This document shows positions 1 through 10,199 of a DNA stretch of 64,000 nt, piece after piece. The notes under the pieces are model-generated. The model searched no databases and was not told where the DNA came from. It worked only from the letters and a program-made list of their open reading frames with translations. Numbering within the stretch: position 1 is the first letter of the stretch; each line of letters starts with the position of its first letter. Position numbers and translations under genes: made by a program. Origin of the DNA: Heterohyrax brucei (taxonomy: Eukaryota > Chordata > Mammalia > Hyracoidea > Procaviidae); contig CM053142.1 of NCBI GenBank assembly GCA_028571685.1, positions 65,063,296-65,127,295 of the forward strand, read 5' to 3'.

Positions 1-545
1 TTTCCACCCATTCTCAATCAAGGAGATAAACTGATAAATCAGGCCTGGTGTTAACCCAGCTAGTCCTTTATCCTATAGGTTTGAGAGACTGTGTACTGAG
101 GCCCCTGAAGTAGATACCATGGGAAGTTTGATGGGAAGAGTTCAGCAAACTAAGTGGTTTAAGCAATCTGGGCAGAATAGAACTCTTTAATCCACTCTAG
201 CAACAAAATGTGATCACTTTTCCACACCGGAAGTCAGGTATTTGTCTAGGTTGACCCTGGTTCAGGTATACCTGGGCTGAATGTAAACGGTCTTTTCCCC
301 AGGCTAAGCCTAATCCATTTTTACCTAGTCAAGTGCAGTAGTCACTGGAGACAAAGGTCAGAGTTTGGTGATGGTGGCAGAGGGTAGATTTCCAGGACAT
401 TTTACATTTTACATTCAATGAAGAGCCAGCAAAAGCTACTTGATTTACGGACCCATCAGCATGGCTTGCAGGGAACCTCAGTTACTTCAGATCATTAGAC
501 TGGTTCTGATCTCAAAGATTTTGGTGATTATGAAAGAGTGATAAT
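1..545. other. single-copy DNA, no feature recognised
   Basis: No ORF, RNA gene or repeat family could be recognised here. Composition is ordinary for mammalian intergenic or intronic DNA. Confidence 0.5.
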
Positions 546-549
546 GTCA

Positions 550-700
550 GGAAATATTCTAGGTGGCTTTACAAGTATTAAGTCCTCTAGTTGTCACAAT
601 TCTAGTGAATTGCACATATTGGGAAACAAGGCACAGAAAGGTCAAGTATCTTGCTTAAATGTCCATAACTTTTTAGCAGTGGGATGAACCCAGGATATCC
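550..700 (-). mobile_element. MIR SINE fragment
   Basis: The stretch holds the antisense MIR pattern: an AAACAAGGCACAGAAAGGTCAAGTATCTTGC-like core, then 'AGCAGTGGGATGAACCCAGG'. It is diverged and partial. MIR is an ancient tRNA-derived SINE family of mammals. Confidence 0.55.
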
Positions 701-935
701 ATTTCTAAACCTGTGATCCTATCTACCTTGCTACTCTCCCTTTTTTAAGTAAGTATCTTGCTCTTTGAAACACAAAATAGAGATGCAAAAAGCAATTTCA
801 TTTAAACTAGTAGAATATTTCACAGTGCAAGGCGGTATGATTTTGCAAACAGGACAAGTCAGTATACCAGAAATTAAGACCCAAGGTGTAAATGGTCCTT
901 TAGTTATTTTACTTCCTGGACTTCCCTTCCCTAAA

Positions 936-1095
936 CCAAAAAAAAAAAAAACCCCCGCTGCTGCTGAGTCAATTCTGTCTCATAGTGACTGTTTAGGACA
1001 AAGTTGAACTGTTCATAGAATTTCCAAGGAGAGCCTGGTAGACTTAAACTGCAGACTTTTGGGTTAGCAGCTGCAGCACTTAACCACCATGTAAC
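936..1095 (-). mobile_element. AfroSINE-type SINE, full length
   Basis: Read on the minus strand this is the tRNA-like head (CTTAACCACCATG on plus), the CCAAGGAG block, and the tail pair TGAGTCAATTCTGTCTCA. The A-rich stretch at 939-952 is its 3' tail. Diverged from the family pattern seen elsewhere in the window. Confidence 0.8.
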
Positions 1096-1234
1096 TAGCA
1101 TTTCCTTCCTCCCCTAAAGTCACTGTAATTTCACCATGCAACGTACCACATATACAAGTGACACATGTGACACACAACCAGTTTAGCCCATGTCACCACC
1201 ACCACCAAAATAGGCTTCTGAAGTGCTTGAACTT

Positions 1235-1437
1235 TTAACTGGCTCACCTGGGTGGCACAGGTGTCTAAGGGCTGTACAACTGGCCAAAAGATCAGCAATG
1301 CAAACCTACCCGGAGGTGTCTGAGATATCAAACCTGGTGATCTGCTTGCAAAAGATCACAGGTTTGAAAACCTCGTGGAGTAATTCTACTCTGCACAGGT
1401 AGGGCATGAGTAAGAATCAACTCCATGGCTACTAACG
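1235..1437 (+). mobile_element. AfroSINE-type SINE, long (~200 bp) subtype
   Basis: Has the GGTGGCACAG head, the 'GATCTGCTTGC' middle block typical of the long subtype, and an ATGAGTAAGAATCAACTC tail. The long subtype carries about 45 extra bases between head and tail compared with the common ~155 bp form. Confidence 0.7.
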
Positions 1438-1439
1438 AG

Positions 1440-2020
1440 ACCAAGTTTTAACTCCATTCTCTTGGTATCCTGTGTAACCTCAGAATGGTAAAAAGAGAAG
1501 GAGTACAAAGAAATAACTCAGAGAGGCGAGAAAGCCAACACATGTGTCATAGCCATTTATTTCTTCATTGAGTCAACAATGATTTTAGAAATGCTTCCCA
1601 TAGGACTGGCACTGCTAGGCACTCGGCTAGATTAGTTAGACAAAGATCCTGCCCTTGAGCAGCTCCCAGACTGGTAAGAAAGGAAAGATGTATGCAGTGA
1701 TGAGAGTACAAGAGTCAGAGTGTGGAGTGTCCCCAAAAGAGAAAACAAAGCTCTTTAGAAACTGGGAGAGGAACATCCAGCTAGGGCCATCCCAGAAGAC
1801 TTCCGAGGGGAGGAGAAATTTGAGCTTCTACCACCACCAAGCAGTGGTTCCAGCACTCCAGAGCCAGTCACTGAGGCTTCTGAATAACTCCTTGCAGGAG
1901 TCACCTAAAAGCTCTGGTTCCCTGCTAGACAAATAGCACCCTTGAGCTAAGCCAGCCCAGGGCCCCTGCCAGCCACAGTCTCAGCCACTTATCCTCAGGG
2001 GCCCCTCCCAACTCCCAGTT
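1440..2020. other. single-copy DNA, no feature recognised
   Basis: No repeat or credible gene. A 93-codon plus-strand ORF lies here but has no recognisable domain or codon pattern. Confidence 0.4.
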
Positions 2021-2032
2021 TTCCTGAATGAA

Positions 2033-2075
2033 CAGCTGCTATAAAGGGGGAGGGAGAGCTCTGCAAGTTAATTTG
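2033..2075 (+). promoter_or_regulatory. TATA-box promoter candidate
   Basis: A TATAAAG box (2040-2046) sits directly behind a CAGCTG E-box (2033-2038) and before a purine-rich run. A start site would be expected near 2068-2075. It lies outside recognised repeats in a fairly GC-rich stretch. No downstream exon could be identified, so function is inference only. Confidence 0.3.
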
Positions 2076-2219
2076 AATCCACTCTCATTTTGCTGGCTTC
2101 TTCTGTGTGTGCCAGGGCCGAGGAGACAGCCTGGCTGTGCAGTAAGGGAGAAAGGAACCTGTGCTGGGGACAGAACAATAATGAAGTCAATGAAGCAGAG
2201 CAGGAATGGAGATTAAAGG

Positions 2220-3020
2220 CGCTTTCTGAGGCCTTCCTGTCCTGGGGTGACTTGTCCGGTTAACTTCCCCCTCCTCCTCTCCTTTTCTTCTTTCCTTAAC
2301 TACACATACTCTAATGGAAAGCCCCTGAAATACATGGAATCATATTTATGTCAGATTGGCCTATGAGTTTGCCAGAAGGCATTATGGTCCAAGTTGTATT
2401 TGCTTTCTAGTATTCTTGTAAGGAGGGAAGGAGATTTGGTGTTATTTTGCTCTGTGGCTCAGACACAGGGCATAGAAGCACAGAGAAGGTAAGAGACAAA
2501 ACAAAGACCACACAGCAAGCTGGCACCCTGATCCTGAAGAGCACCGGAGTCCTCAGCAACTTGAATGAGCACTACTCCCATTGCTGACATTTAATTTTTC
2601 CCATTCACCCATTTCCCCATTCCGTAGAAGTTTACTGAACATCTAACATAATACAGATGCTACAAATAGAATTAAGTTTTGTCAGTGGCTAGAGCTTATT
2701 CTTAAATATTAATCTCCCTAAAAAATGTAACACACATGCATGGTTTGCATGTGTCTAAGTTGACTCCTGACAATACTCTGAAATTCCATAATCACTGAAC
2801 TGATTTATTCTCAGAGAACAGATGCCTACATATATTTGCTGCCATTAGCAATGCATTTATTCATGTATTCATTCATTCATTTGGAAAACATTTTTCAAGT
2901 ATTTCATGCTACAGAATTCGCTCTAGTGGGGACAGCCAAGTTACTGATGAGAAGTGGACAGACATGTGGCCAAATAATAGAATTAGCATCTCTTCATTGT
3001 CTAGTGTTTTATATCTGCTG
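2220..3020. other. single-copy DNA with faint old-repeat traces
   Basis: Around 2840-2910 an ATTCATTCATTCATTTGGAAAACA-like run resembles the edge of an L2 or MIR element. Nothing else recognisable. Confidence 0.35.
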
Positions 3021-3024
3021 TCTT

Positions 3025-3140
3025 GTTGCAGTTTCCCTGTAGACCTAAAAGGTATTGCTGGAGGCCCTTTTGTGCAAAAGAGAAAACAGAGGCTCAGAGA
3101 GCTTAGGTAGCTGTACCAGGCTCCATAGTAGCAACAAATG
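3025..3140 (-). mobile_element. MIR SINE fragment
   Basis: The antisense MIR core is visible: AGAAAACAGAGGCTCAGAGA followed by a GTAGCTGTACCAGGCTCCATAG-like block. Confidence 0.6.
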
Positions 3141-3429
3141 ACAGATACACCAAAGTAAATCCCCACACAAAGCAGACATGTGAACAGACTGCTGAGGGAG
3201 GTGGAGGTAGAATCCAGACCTCTGCTTGGAAGGGCTCTGGGATTGCAACCCTAAGAACACAGGCTTCCTCTTAAGCTCCATGGGCAACCAGGCAGTTCTT
3301 TTTAGAGAAAAGAGTAAAGTCATCTGACTGAAAGAAGGGAGATCAAGATGAAGTAACCATTCACAGAGGTGTGTTCCTGACCTTCCAGTGGGTTTTTTCA
3401 TCACCTATAGCAGGAGGGGAGGATTAGAA

Positions 3430-3536
3430 ACACTGGCAGCATAGTGGTTAAAAGCTTGGAAACTCTATGGGGCAGTTCTCCTGTGTCCTATAAGGTCACA
3501 ATGAATTGAAATCGACTCCACGGCAATGGGTTTTCC
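3430..3536 (+). mobile_element. AfroSINE-type SINE with internal deletion
   Basis: Head CATAGTGGTTAA is joined directly to GGAAACTCTATGGGGCAG and the tail CGACTCCACGGCAATGGG. The tRNA-like B-box half between them is missing. Confidence 0.8.
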
Positions 3537-4008
3537 AGTGTAGTGGGATTTGTATGAACCCGCAGGATTAAAACAGGAAGGAGATACCCAGAAAGAATAC
3601 AGTTTGGTGGTTGAAATAGAAGCTAGAGGAACACTGTAGTAGTTCATTTCTTTGTAACCAAGAAAGATTGGAGAAGGAAGGCTTTTGGGATAACTTTCAT
3701 ACATATTCAAAACCCAGGCATTCAGGTAAAGGTGGGTGGGACATAGCCCTGACTCCACTAGGGGGTAGCAGTAGAGGTTACACAGAAGATACGGCCCCTG
3801 GCCTTGGCCCCACACTTTGTCCCGGGCTTCAGGGTAGATGAGGCCCCTCATGGAAATCACAAGGTACATGCTCCAGTACGTGCCCCAGGATGGTGTACAG
3901 ACAAGGCCCCAATTACTCATTAGCCAGCCTGGGCACCAGCCTCTATGTCTCTGCCCTTGGCCACAAACAGATCAAAGCAGAGCCGCCATATCTGGGAGAG
4001 GCAGGCCT

Positions 4009-4045
4009 GATAGCTCAGTAGCTATCTCAGCCTTTAACATTATCA
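4009..4045. promoter_or_regulatory. cluster of three GATA-type motifs
   Basis: WGATAR-type motifs occur at 4009-4014 (TGATAG), 4022-4027 (CTATCT) and 4040-4045 (TTATCA, followed by AAAG). They lie in non-repeat sequence. Such short motifs are common by chance; clustering alone is weak evidence for an enhancer. Confidence 0.2.
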
Positions 4046-4766
4046 AAGCCTGAGACAGCCGAGACAGAGGAGGGAGGCTGGAACTTTCAAACCTTTGGGG
4101 CACTTTACAACTCTTGTGTGCCCTGCCCCCTACCCCTCACCCAAACAAACACAAGTGCAAGGGGAAAAAAAAGTATCATTAGTGGAGAGGGGATTTTAAC
4201 AGATGGCTCCTGGGGCAAAGATTCCCTGAGCCAGCTTTGGCAAGGACATGCCAAGATACACTGACAGAAGGAAGAAATCCGTCTGAAAGTCCTTTGCTGG
4301 GCCCTTGGAATGGGCTGCTCTCCCTTTACCTCAAGGCTGAGAAACAGGCCCCTTGGATGACACTTCAAGGCACAGCCAAGTCATTTCAAGACCTTGGTCC
4401 TGCCAAACCTCTGCCTGCTCAGTTATTCTCCTTACAAAGGAGTTGTGGATAGTGCCCACATGACCGTGCCTACTTTGCCTTCCAAGATTTTCCCACCCAT
4501 CCTCATTGACTGGGATCAGGCTAGAAAATGGCAAGTTTCCACAACATTGTCTGAAGGAACCCAACTAGCACTGAAAGACCCACTCCATCTACCTCAAACC
4601 TAGCCATGCAACCAGAGTCCCTGGCTCATTGTCCATGGTGCTATCAATGGGGTTAGAGGCTGATACTCAGATAGAGAAACTGAAGCAGAGTGAAAGAAAA
4701 AGCTGGTATTCAGAGCTTCTGAAGGTCCTTGTTCTTGACTCTTAAGCTGCTCCTTGAGTAATATCC

Positions 4767-4905
4767 AAAGCAAACCCACTGCCATTGAGATGATTCTGAC
4801 TCATAGCAACACTATAGGACAGAATAGAAGTGCTCCATAGAGGTCTGAAGGAGCATCTGGTGGATTTGAACTGCCGACCTTTTGATTAGCGGTCATAATA
4901 GGTAA
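4767..4905 (-). mobile_element. AfroSINE-type SINE
   Basis: Minus-strand copy: tail CCCACTGCCATTGAGATGAT then TTCTGACTCATAGCAAC, ending in the B-box half GGATTTGAACTGCCGACC. The head is cut short. Confidence 0.85.
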
Positions 4906-5144
4906 CAGTAATAAAAGACCAACAAGTGCTAGATGGTCAGGGCTGCCACAAAGAAGGCAAAAGGAAATCCTCATCTATCCCATTTACTCAGCATTCAAGA
5001 AACATTGTAAGAGTCACTACAGTACACCAGGGGTTAAACAAATGATTAGTATAGATAGAACCACCTAGCCCGGACTTCAAGGAGTCCCCAAACATAGAAA
5101 AGAATAGTTTTAAACAATAATTATAACAACAAAGCTGTCATTTG

Positions 5145-5290
5145 TCAAGCACCTACTACACGCTCCCACAATCATGTAGGACTGCACTATCATCATCGTT
5201 TTGCAGAAGAGGAAATTGAGGCTCAAAGAAGGCAAAGTTTTTGCAAGCCTGATAGGTGGTAGGGAACCATACTCTACTCTGGCATGTATG
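5145..5290 (-). mobile_element. MIR SINE fragment
   Basis: Antisense MIR: CAAGCACCTACTACACG, then GAAGAGGAAATTGAGGCTCA, then a degraded tRNA-like end. Confidence 0.65.
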
Positions 5291-5559
5291 ACTCTGGTAA
5301 GGAAGTTTAAGGATATATGACACTTGGCCACCAGGAAATTTATTTTTCTCCTCATCCACATTCCTAAGCTGGTTCTCCCCTTACCTCCCCACTCCTTTAT
5401 TTCTATCTCCTTTGCTGTCTTACCTTCCCCTCGCTAATCCTTGAAAATGGATTTGATCCTCATCTCTGCTTTCTTCAGTCACCACTGTTGCCTTTCCTCA
5501 GGTTTCAGTCATCCTTTGTGGGTTCCAAAACTGTACTGCCAGCTCCCACCTCACTTCAC

Positions 5560-5900
5560 GCTCCAGCTCCCCATTTCCATCCCCAAATCATTTCAGATAC
5601 CCAAGACCACTTGGCCATTGTCAGGCCACTTTTTTCAGTATCTCTTTGCCCTTTGTCTGGACTATTTCAATAAGAGGAATCTCCTCCGTCACTTTTCTCA
5701 CTTCCTGTTTCAGGACTCCTTGCCTTCTTGATGGTTCTTCCTAAATATCTCTGTTTTCATATCACTACCTTACTCAGGAATCTTCAGTAGTTCCCTAATG
5801 CCCATGGAGCTATGTCCATGTGCCTATAGAGCCCTCTGTGTTCTCACCTAAACGTCTACTTCACTCTTCTTGGATCCTGTATCGCAGGACTTCTCACCAT
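5560..5900 (+). mobile_element. L2 LINE 3' fragment
   Basis: The pattern AATCTTCAGTAGTTCCCTAATGCC matches the L2 3' region ('cttcagtggctccctattgcc'). Flanking text is C/T-rich as in L2. Diverged and boundaries approximate. Confidence 0.5.
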
Positions 5901-6449
5901 TTCCCCAGTGCATGGCAGTGCTTTTGCTCACTGTGCCTGCCTCAGCATCTCTCCCTTTGGACTCCTACCCTACCCATTATGATCCTACTCCACCTATCAT
6001 GATACAGCCAGAACAGGTGTCTTCTGTGGATCTGGTTCTGATTCCCACAGCTAAATTTGGGCTCTCTCTCCCTGGATTCCCATTGCAGTTTTTTCCGTAA
6101 TCAAAGTATACACAGCAAAACATACACTTATTCAGCAATTTTTACACGCAGTTCACTGACCATGGTTGCATACTTCAATTCACATCATGTCCCATTCTCA
6201 TTCTTGCTGCCTCTGTTGCTTCATCACCATTAACTTACACTCTCTGCCCCTGAACATCCCCATGTGTGATTGAGAGTTATGCTGTCGTTTCTCTCTCAGA
6301 TAGCTAATTTTTCAATAGGGTGCAAACCTCAAAATCTCTGTGTTTATTGAGGTAAATTGTTGTTTAAAGATGATTTCATAGTGTAATTTTGGTTCAAGGA
6401 TCAAAACTTATCTCCTGCAATAGATCCCAGGGTTCTTCCAGTCTCAATG

Positions 6450-6617
6450 GAAACCCTGGTAGGGTAGTGGTTAAGTGCTACAGCTAATAACCAAAAAGTT
6501 GGCAGTTCAAATCCACCAGGTGCTCCCTGGAAACACTATTGGGCAGTTCTGTTCTGTCCTATAGGGTCACTATGAGTTGGAATCAACTCGATGATAATGG
6601 GTTTCATTTTTTTAGTT
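6450..6617 (+). mobile_element. AfroSINE-type SINE, full length, with target-site duplication
   Basis: A perfect 14-bp direct repeat TTCCAGTCTCAATG flanks it (6436-6449 and 6618-6631). The head GGTAGGGTAGTGGTTAAGTG, B-box half GTTCAAATCC and tail ATGAGTTGGAATCAACTCG are intact. It lies in L1 3'UTR sequence that continues uninterrupted on both sides, so this copy is a clean reference for the family's ends. Confidence 0.95.
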
Positions 6618-6740
6618 TTCCAGTCTCAATGTGTCCAGTCTGTCTGATTTTTAATAAGAATTTGAAGTTCTGTTCCTCAATTTTCCTCATTTTGATAAAG
6701 ATCCATCTATTGAGTCTCTGATCAAAATGTTCAGTAATGG

Positions 6741-6791
6741 TAACCAAAACCAAAACCAAATCCAGTGTCATTGAGTCGACTCCAACTCATG
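6741..6791 (-). mobile_element. 51-bp 5'-truncated AfroSINE with duplication
   Basis: Only the SINE 3' end is present: an AACCAAAACC repeat tail and the TCATTGAGTCGACTCCAACT block. An 8-bp direct repeat AGTAATGG flanks it (6733-6740, 6792-6799). An intermediate size between full copies and the 25-30 bp insertions elsewhere in the window. Confidence 0.85.
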
Positions 6792-7153
6792 AGTAATGGC
6801 AGCCAGGCACAATCTATTCTTTTGGGTTCATGGCAAGGGAGGTAATAGTTCATAGAGGCAATTATACCTCAAACCATTTCCTTTTCAGATTTCAGATCTC
6901 TTTCTTCCTCTGTTGTCCCGCGCAATTAAAGACCATGGTGGTATCTTGGATGGCCACTGGGAAGCTTTTAAGACTCCAGGCCCTGCCCATGGAATTATGT
7001 ATGAACAAGTGCAAAGACTCTTAAAATAGTATTAGGCCAATTAACTGGATAGATACGCAAGAACACCACTCTAAACCCTTGAACCAAGAAACTATTCCAT
7101 GAGATATTATTTGTAGCTAAGTATTATCAATGGCTGTGGCTATTTTTTTCCCA

Positions 7154-7375
7154 TCAGGTCAAACAGCTTCTTAATTTTTCATTTTGTTGTGCTGCATTTT
7201 GTATAAGGTCTAGAAGGGCTCTGTATATAATCCTTTTGTATTCATCTTCTGGCTCGCATTCATCTTCCAAAGATTTCAGGAAAGTTTCTTCATCTGGGTG
7301 TTTTGTTTGGGAGCCTTCTGAAGCCATGGATGATTTCTTATTTGCCACAAGTGTCTGTTGCTTTTTGGGTTTCAT
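7154..7375 (-). pseudogene. L1 ORF1 N-terminal fragment (73 codons)
   Basis: The 73-codon frame starting MKPKKQQTLVANKKSSMASE aligns, nucleotide by nucleotide, with the degraded start of ORF1 in the plus-strand L1 at 55401-55640. Shared blocks include (E)EAFLK/ETFLK, YKRII.RALL, and NEKL. In L1, ORF1 makes the RNA-binding chaperone of the retrotransposition particle; this N-terminal piece precedes the coiled coil and the C-terminal RNA-binding domain. One missing base after the NEKL codons shifts the frame relative to the other copy and brings a stop; homology runs on about 15 bases, then sequence jumps to 3'UTR. The start codon follows the 5'UTR units. No complete protein can be made here. 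Confidence 0.75.
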
Positions 7376-7596
7376 GTGAGTAAGTAGAGGCTGGGAGAGA
7401 TACTGTGAGGATGGACTGCAGAGGTGTCTCTAGGCTGTTTTAAAATGTAAAGCAAAAGGTATCTAACCACTTCCTAAGTCAGTCAGGTTTTCAGGTGTAG
7501 AGGTCCCTCTTCCCAACTGTCAAAGTAAGCATCTTTATATCCAACCTCAGATGATATGAACTAGTTCAAAATACAGCAATGTTACTGCCCTGTTGG

Positions 7597-7940
7597 CCTC
7601 TGCTGACAGGGCTCAGCCTTAAGTGACACTGTGTAAACTTCTGATTTTCTGGTAGAAAAGTGCTCTCCTGTGGGCAGGCTCCAGCTCCCAAGCTAAGAAT
7701 TAGGTCCTGCTGCAGCCACTGTATCTAAGATGGTGCCCTCCACATGGTCGGCGGATAGAGGGGCTAAAGGTGTCGAGACACAGTGAGTCCTCAGCCTCTG
7801 TTGCCAGGTCCCCGCCATAGGCGACACTGTGTAACTACTGCTTTTCTGTTGGAGAAGCACTGTCTTGTTTGCAGGTACTGGCTCCCAGGCTAAGAATTAG
7901 GTCCCACTAAAATCTCCATATCCAACATGGCATCCCGCAC
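7597..7940 (-). repeat. two tandem units of an L1 5'UTR, ~198-bp period
   Basis: Two similar units occur 198 bp apart, anchored by GACACTGTGTAA at 7625 and 7823. Both continue to a shared GCTAAGAATTAGGTCC block. Each unit ends with an AAGATGGTGCC / AACATGGCATC element, the inverse of a YY1-type CCATNTT motif, at the same relative place. Tandem 5'UTR units act as promoters in some L1 lineages (known for mouse A/T/G monomers); promoter activity here is inference. Confidence 0.65.
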
Positions 7941-8499
7941 ATAGGCCCCACAGTTCCATACAAACCACACTGTGGCAGAGATAAAAAAAAAAAAAAAAAA
8001 AAAAAAGAGGCCCAAACTGCCTAGGTGTACAGAGTCCTAACCCTGGCTCTCAAAATATGGCAATTTCACCCGCCTATCCCACCAGCAGTGCGTCTGAGAG
8101 TAGCTGCTAGGCAAGACTCAGCTCCTCCCGCTGGCCAAGACAGAGGGAAAAAAAAAAAAGTCACAACGGTGTGTTACATTCAGTCCGTGAGAGCCAGGGC
8201 TAGTCGGGAGCGGGAATCAGCGAAAGAGAGGTGGTTTTTCGTTCAGTGGTATGAAGTCTAAATTAGCAGCCCTGTGCCGTGTCCTGGGGCTCACTAGGTG
8301 AGCAAAAGGCTCCGTTTGATTATCGATTCAGGTCTTGGTTTCCAGAAGGATATAAGGAGATATGTGCTTACTCTGCCCCTCTGGCTTTTTTTGCTATTTT
8401 TTTTGTTGTTAAATTATTCCATAGCACTTTGTTATTGCATATCCTTTGGTGCTGGGTTCAACCTTGCCTTACAGTTTGTTCCAGGGGAAGAAGTTTGGG

Positions 8500-8640
8500 C
8501 AATGAAATCTGACTGCACTTGAGTTCTGGTTCAGCAACTTCCTAGCAGTGTGAACTTGTGTTCTCTAACTTGAGCCTTTTCTTTTCCTCCCAACTGTAAA
8601 ATGGGCAGAAGACTAAAAATTTGCTGTGAAAGTTAGAAGT
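8500..8640 (+). mobile_element. MIR SINE
   Basis: MIR order is visible: GTTCTGGTTCAGCAACTTCC, TAGCAGTGTGAACTTGTG, then CAACTGTAAAATGGGCAG. Confidence 0.65.
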
Positions 8641-8683
8641 AACGCATATAAAAACACCCTACACAAGCAAGTGATTAATGATT

Positions 8684-8850
8684 AATACCAACCCAAAACT
8701 CTTTGCTGTTGTGTGGTTTCCAATTCCCAGTAACCTTATAGGACAGAGTAGAATTGCCCGAAAGGGTTTTCAAAGAGCCACTGATGGACTCAAACTGCAA
8801 GCTACTGGTTAGCAGCTGAGCTGTTAACCACTGTACCCCAGGGCTCCAAT
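8684..8850 (-). mobile_element. AfroSINE-type SINE, full length
   Basis: Minus-strand copy running from an AACCCAAAACTC tail to GTTAACCACTGTACCCCAGG. A diverged version: the CGAGTCGATTCC block is reduced to 'GTTTCCAATTCCCAG'. Confidence 0.85.
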
Positions 8851-9096
8851 GGGCAATGGATGGTAGTTATTAATATTACCATTATGTATTTTTTATCTTC
8901 CCATAGGACATAAATTCCTTGTGACTGGGGCTGACTAGCTTCTATTCATTTTTTTTGCATCAGTCTAGCCACCAACATATTACCAAGAATACAGAAGCAT
9001 TTCAGCCAGTGTTCATAGAGTGCAACTAGACTGAAGAAATCAAGATTTCCTAGTTTCTCTACTAATACTATTGCTACTACTGCTACTGTTACTACT

Positions 9097-9252
9097 GTTG
9101 GAAACTTGGTGGTATAGTGGTTAAGCACTATATCTGGTCACCAAAAGGTTGGCCGTTCAAATCTTCCAAGCACTCCCTGGAAACTCCATGGGGCAGTTCT
9201 ACTACATCTTACACTATGAGTCAGCATCAGCTTGATAGCAGTGGGGTTTGGG
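9097..9252 (+). mobile_element. AfroSINE-type SINE, full length
   Basis: GGTGGTATAGTGGTTAAGCA head, GGGGCAGTTCTACTACATCT middle, ATGAGTCAGCATCAGCTTG tail. Confidence 0.9.
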
Positions 9253-9383
9253 GTAAGTCCTCTACTACTGTCTTGTCATTTCGACCCTGCTGTCTCCATG
9301 GTCTCAGCCCCAGGCCTTTCCTACCATCTAACTGCTTTTCCATCCCCAAATGCCTCAATACCCATCCCACGTGCCATACTTAA

Positions 9384-9580
9384 AAGGACCCTGGTGGTAC
9401 AGTGGTTAAGGGCTTGGCTGCTCACCAAAAGGTTGGTGGTTTGAACCCACTAGTGGCTCAGAAAGAGAAAAGACCTGGAGATCTGCTCCTGTAAAAAAAA
9501 TTACAGCCTTGGAAAACCTGTGGGTTCATTCCACTTTGTCACACAGGATCTCTAAGAGTCCAATCAACTCAGTACACAAA
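9384..9580 (+). mobile_element. AfroSINE-type SINE, long subtype
   Basis: Head GGTGGTACAGTGGTTAAGG, then the long-subtype block GACCTGGAGATCTGCTCC and ATTACAGCC, then the tail TAAGAGTCCAATCAACTC. Confidence 0.85.
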
Positions 9581-9987
9581 AATATGTCATACTTACAAGA
9601 TGTTTTTTAAGGTCTTTGCATGAAAGAACTCAGCTGTAGGTGGCAATGAATGTTGAAAGTTTCTCAAGGGAACAGGAATCATAAATCACTCCTATGCTGG
9701 GATAAAACACTAGGAAGCCCTGCCATGCAAACCGCAATTCCATAAACCTCTGTAAAAAGTGGCCTTGAAACCCCTGGAGATCTGGCAGGAGATTCTTTGG
9801 TACTTGGCTGTTCTAATTCTGGCTAAACCCCAAAAGCCCCAAAGCATAAAAAACCTTAAAAGTCCCAATACCCACACTGAGATGAAGACACAGTAGGGGC
9901 CCCACATCACTTTCTCCCTTCATCCTTAATGCAGAGCTAAATTCCTATGGGTCTCTAGGTTATAAATAGGAAATCATGGTACCAGGA

Positions 9988-10197
9988 AGGAGGATGGGTG
10001 GCACAAGTGGTTTGTGAACCTAAATGGTTTGCAAACCTAAAACCTGGTGGTTCAGATCACCCTTGGCTCTGTGGAAGAAAAGCCTGATGAACCGCTTCTT
10101 TAAAGATTTCAACCTAGAAGCCCTAAGGAGCAGTTCTTCTGTGTAACACAAGGGGTCGCCATGAGTCAGAAGCCAAATGAATGATTGTTAACAATAA
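9988..10197 (+). mobile_element. AfroSINE-type SINE, long subtype, diverged
   Basis: Contains GGTGGCACAAGTGG, a long-subtype middle ending in TTAAAGATTTCAACC, and the tail GGGGTCGCCATGAGTCAGA followed by TTAACAATAACA, an RTE-like end. Confidence 0.75.
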
Positions 10198-10199
10198 CA

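Larger units (their letters stand above)
6088..8420 (-). mobile_element. L1 LINE, internally deleted (5'UTR + ORF1 start + 3'UTR)
   Basis: Reading 8420 to 6088 on the minus strand: a 5'UTR with tandem units (7597-7940) and an A-run (7981-8007), the start of ORF1 (7375 to ~7154), then directly 3'UTR-type sequence (about 7140-6088) ending in 'TGTATACTTTGATTACGG' plus an A-run. Most of ORF1 and all of ORF2 are missing. The 3'UTR part matches the 3' segments at 15030-15269 and 50664-51390 in its GTAAACTTT-like end. It is interrupted by two AfroSINEs (6450-6617, 6741-6791). Whether this is a single deleted copy or a non-autonomous L1 subfamily cannot be told from one copy. Confidence 0.7.

Noticed and set aside
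3465-3920. 151-codon minus-strand ORF
   Set aside because: Its C-terminal part is antisense to an AfroSINE, and the rest has no family resemblance.
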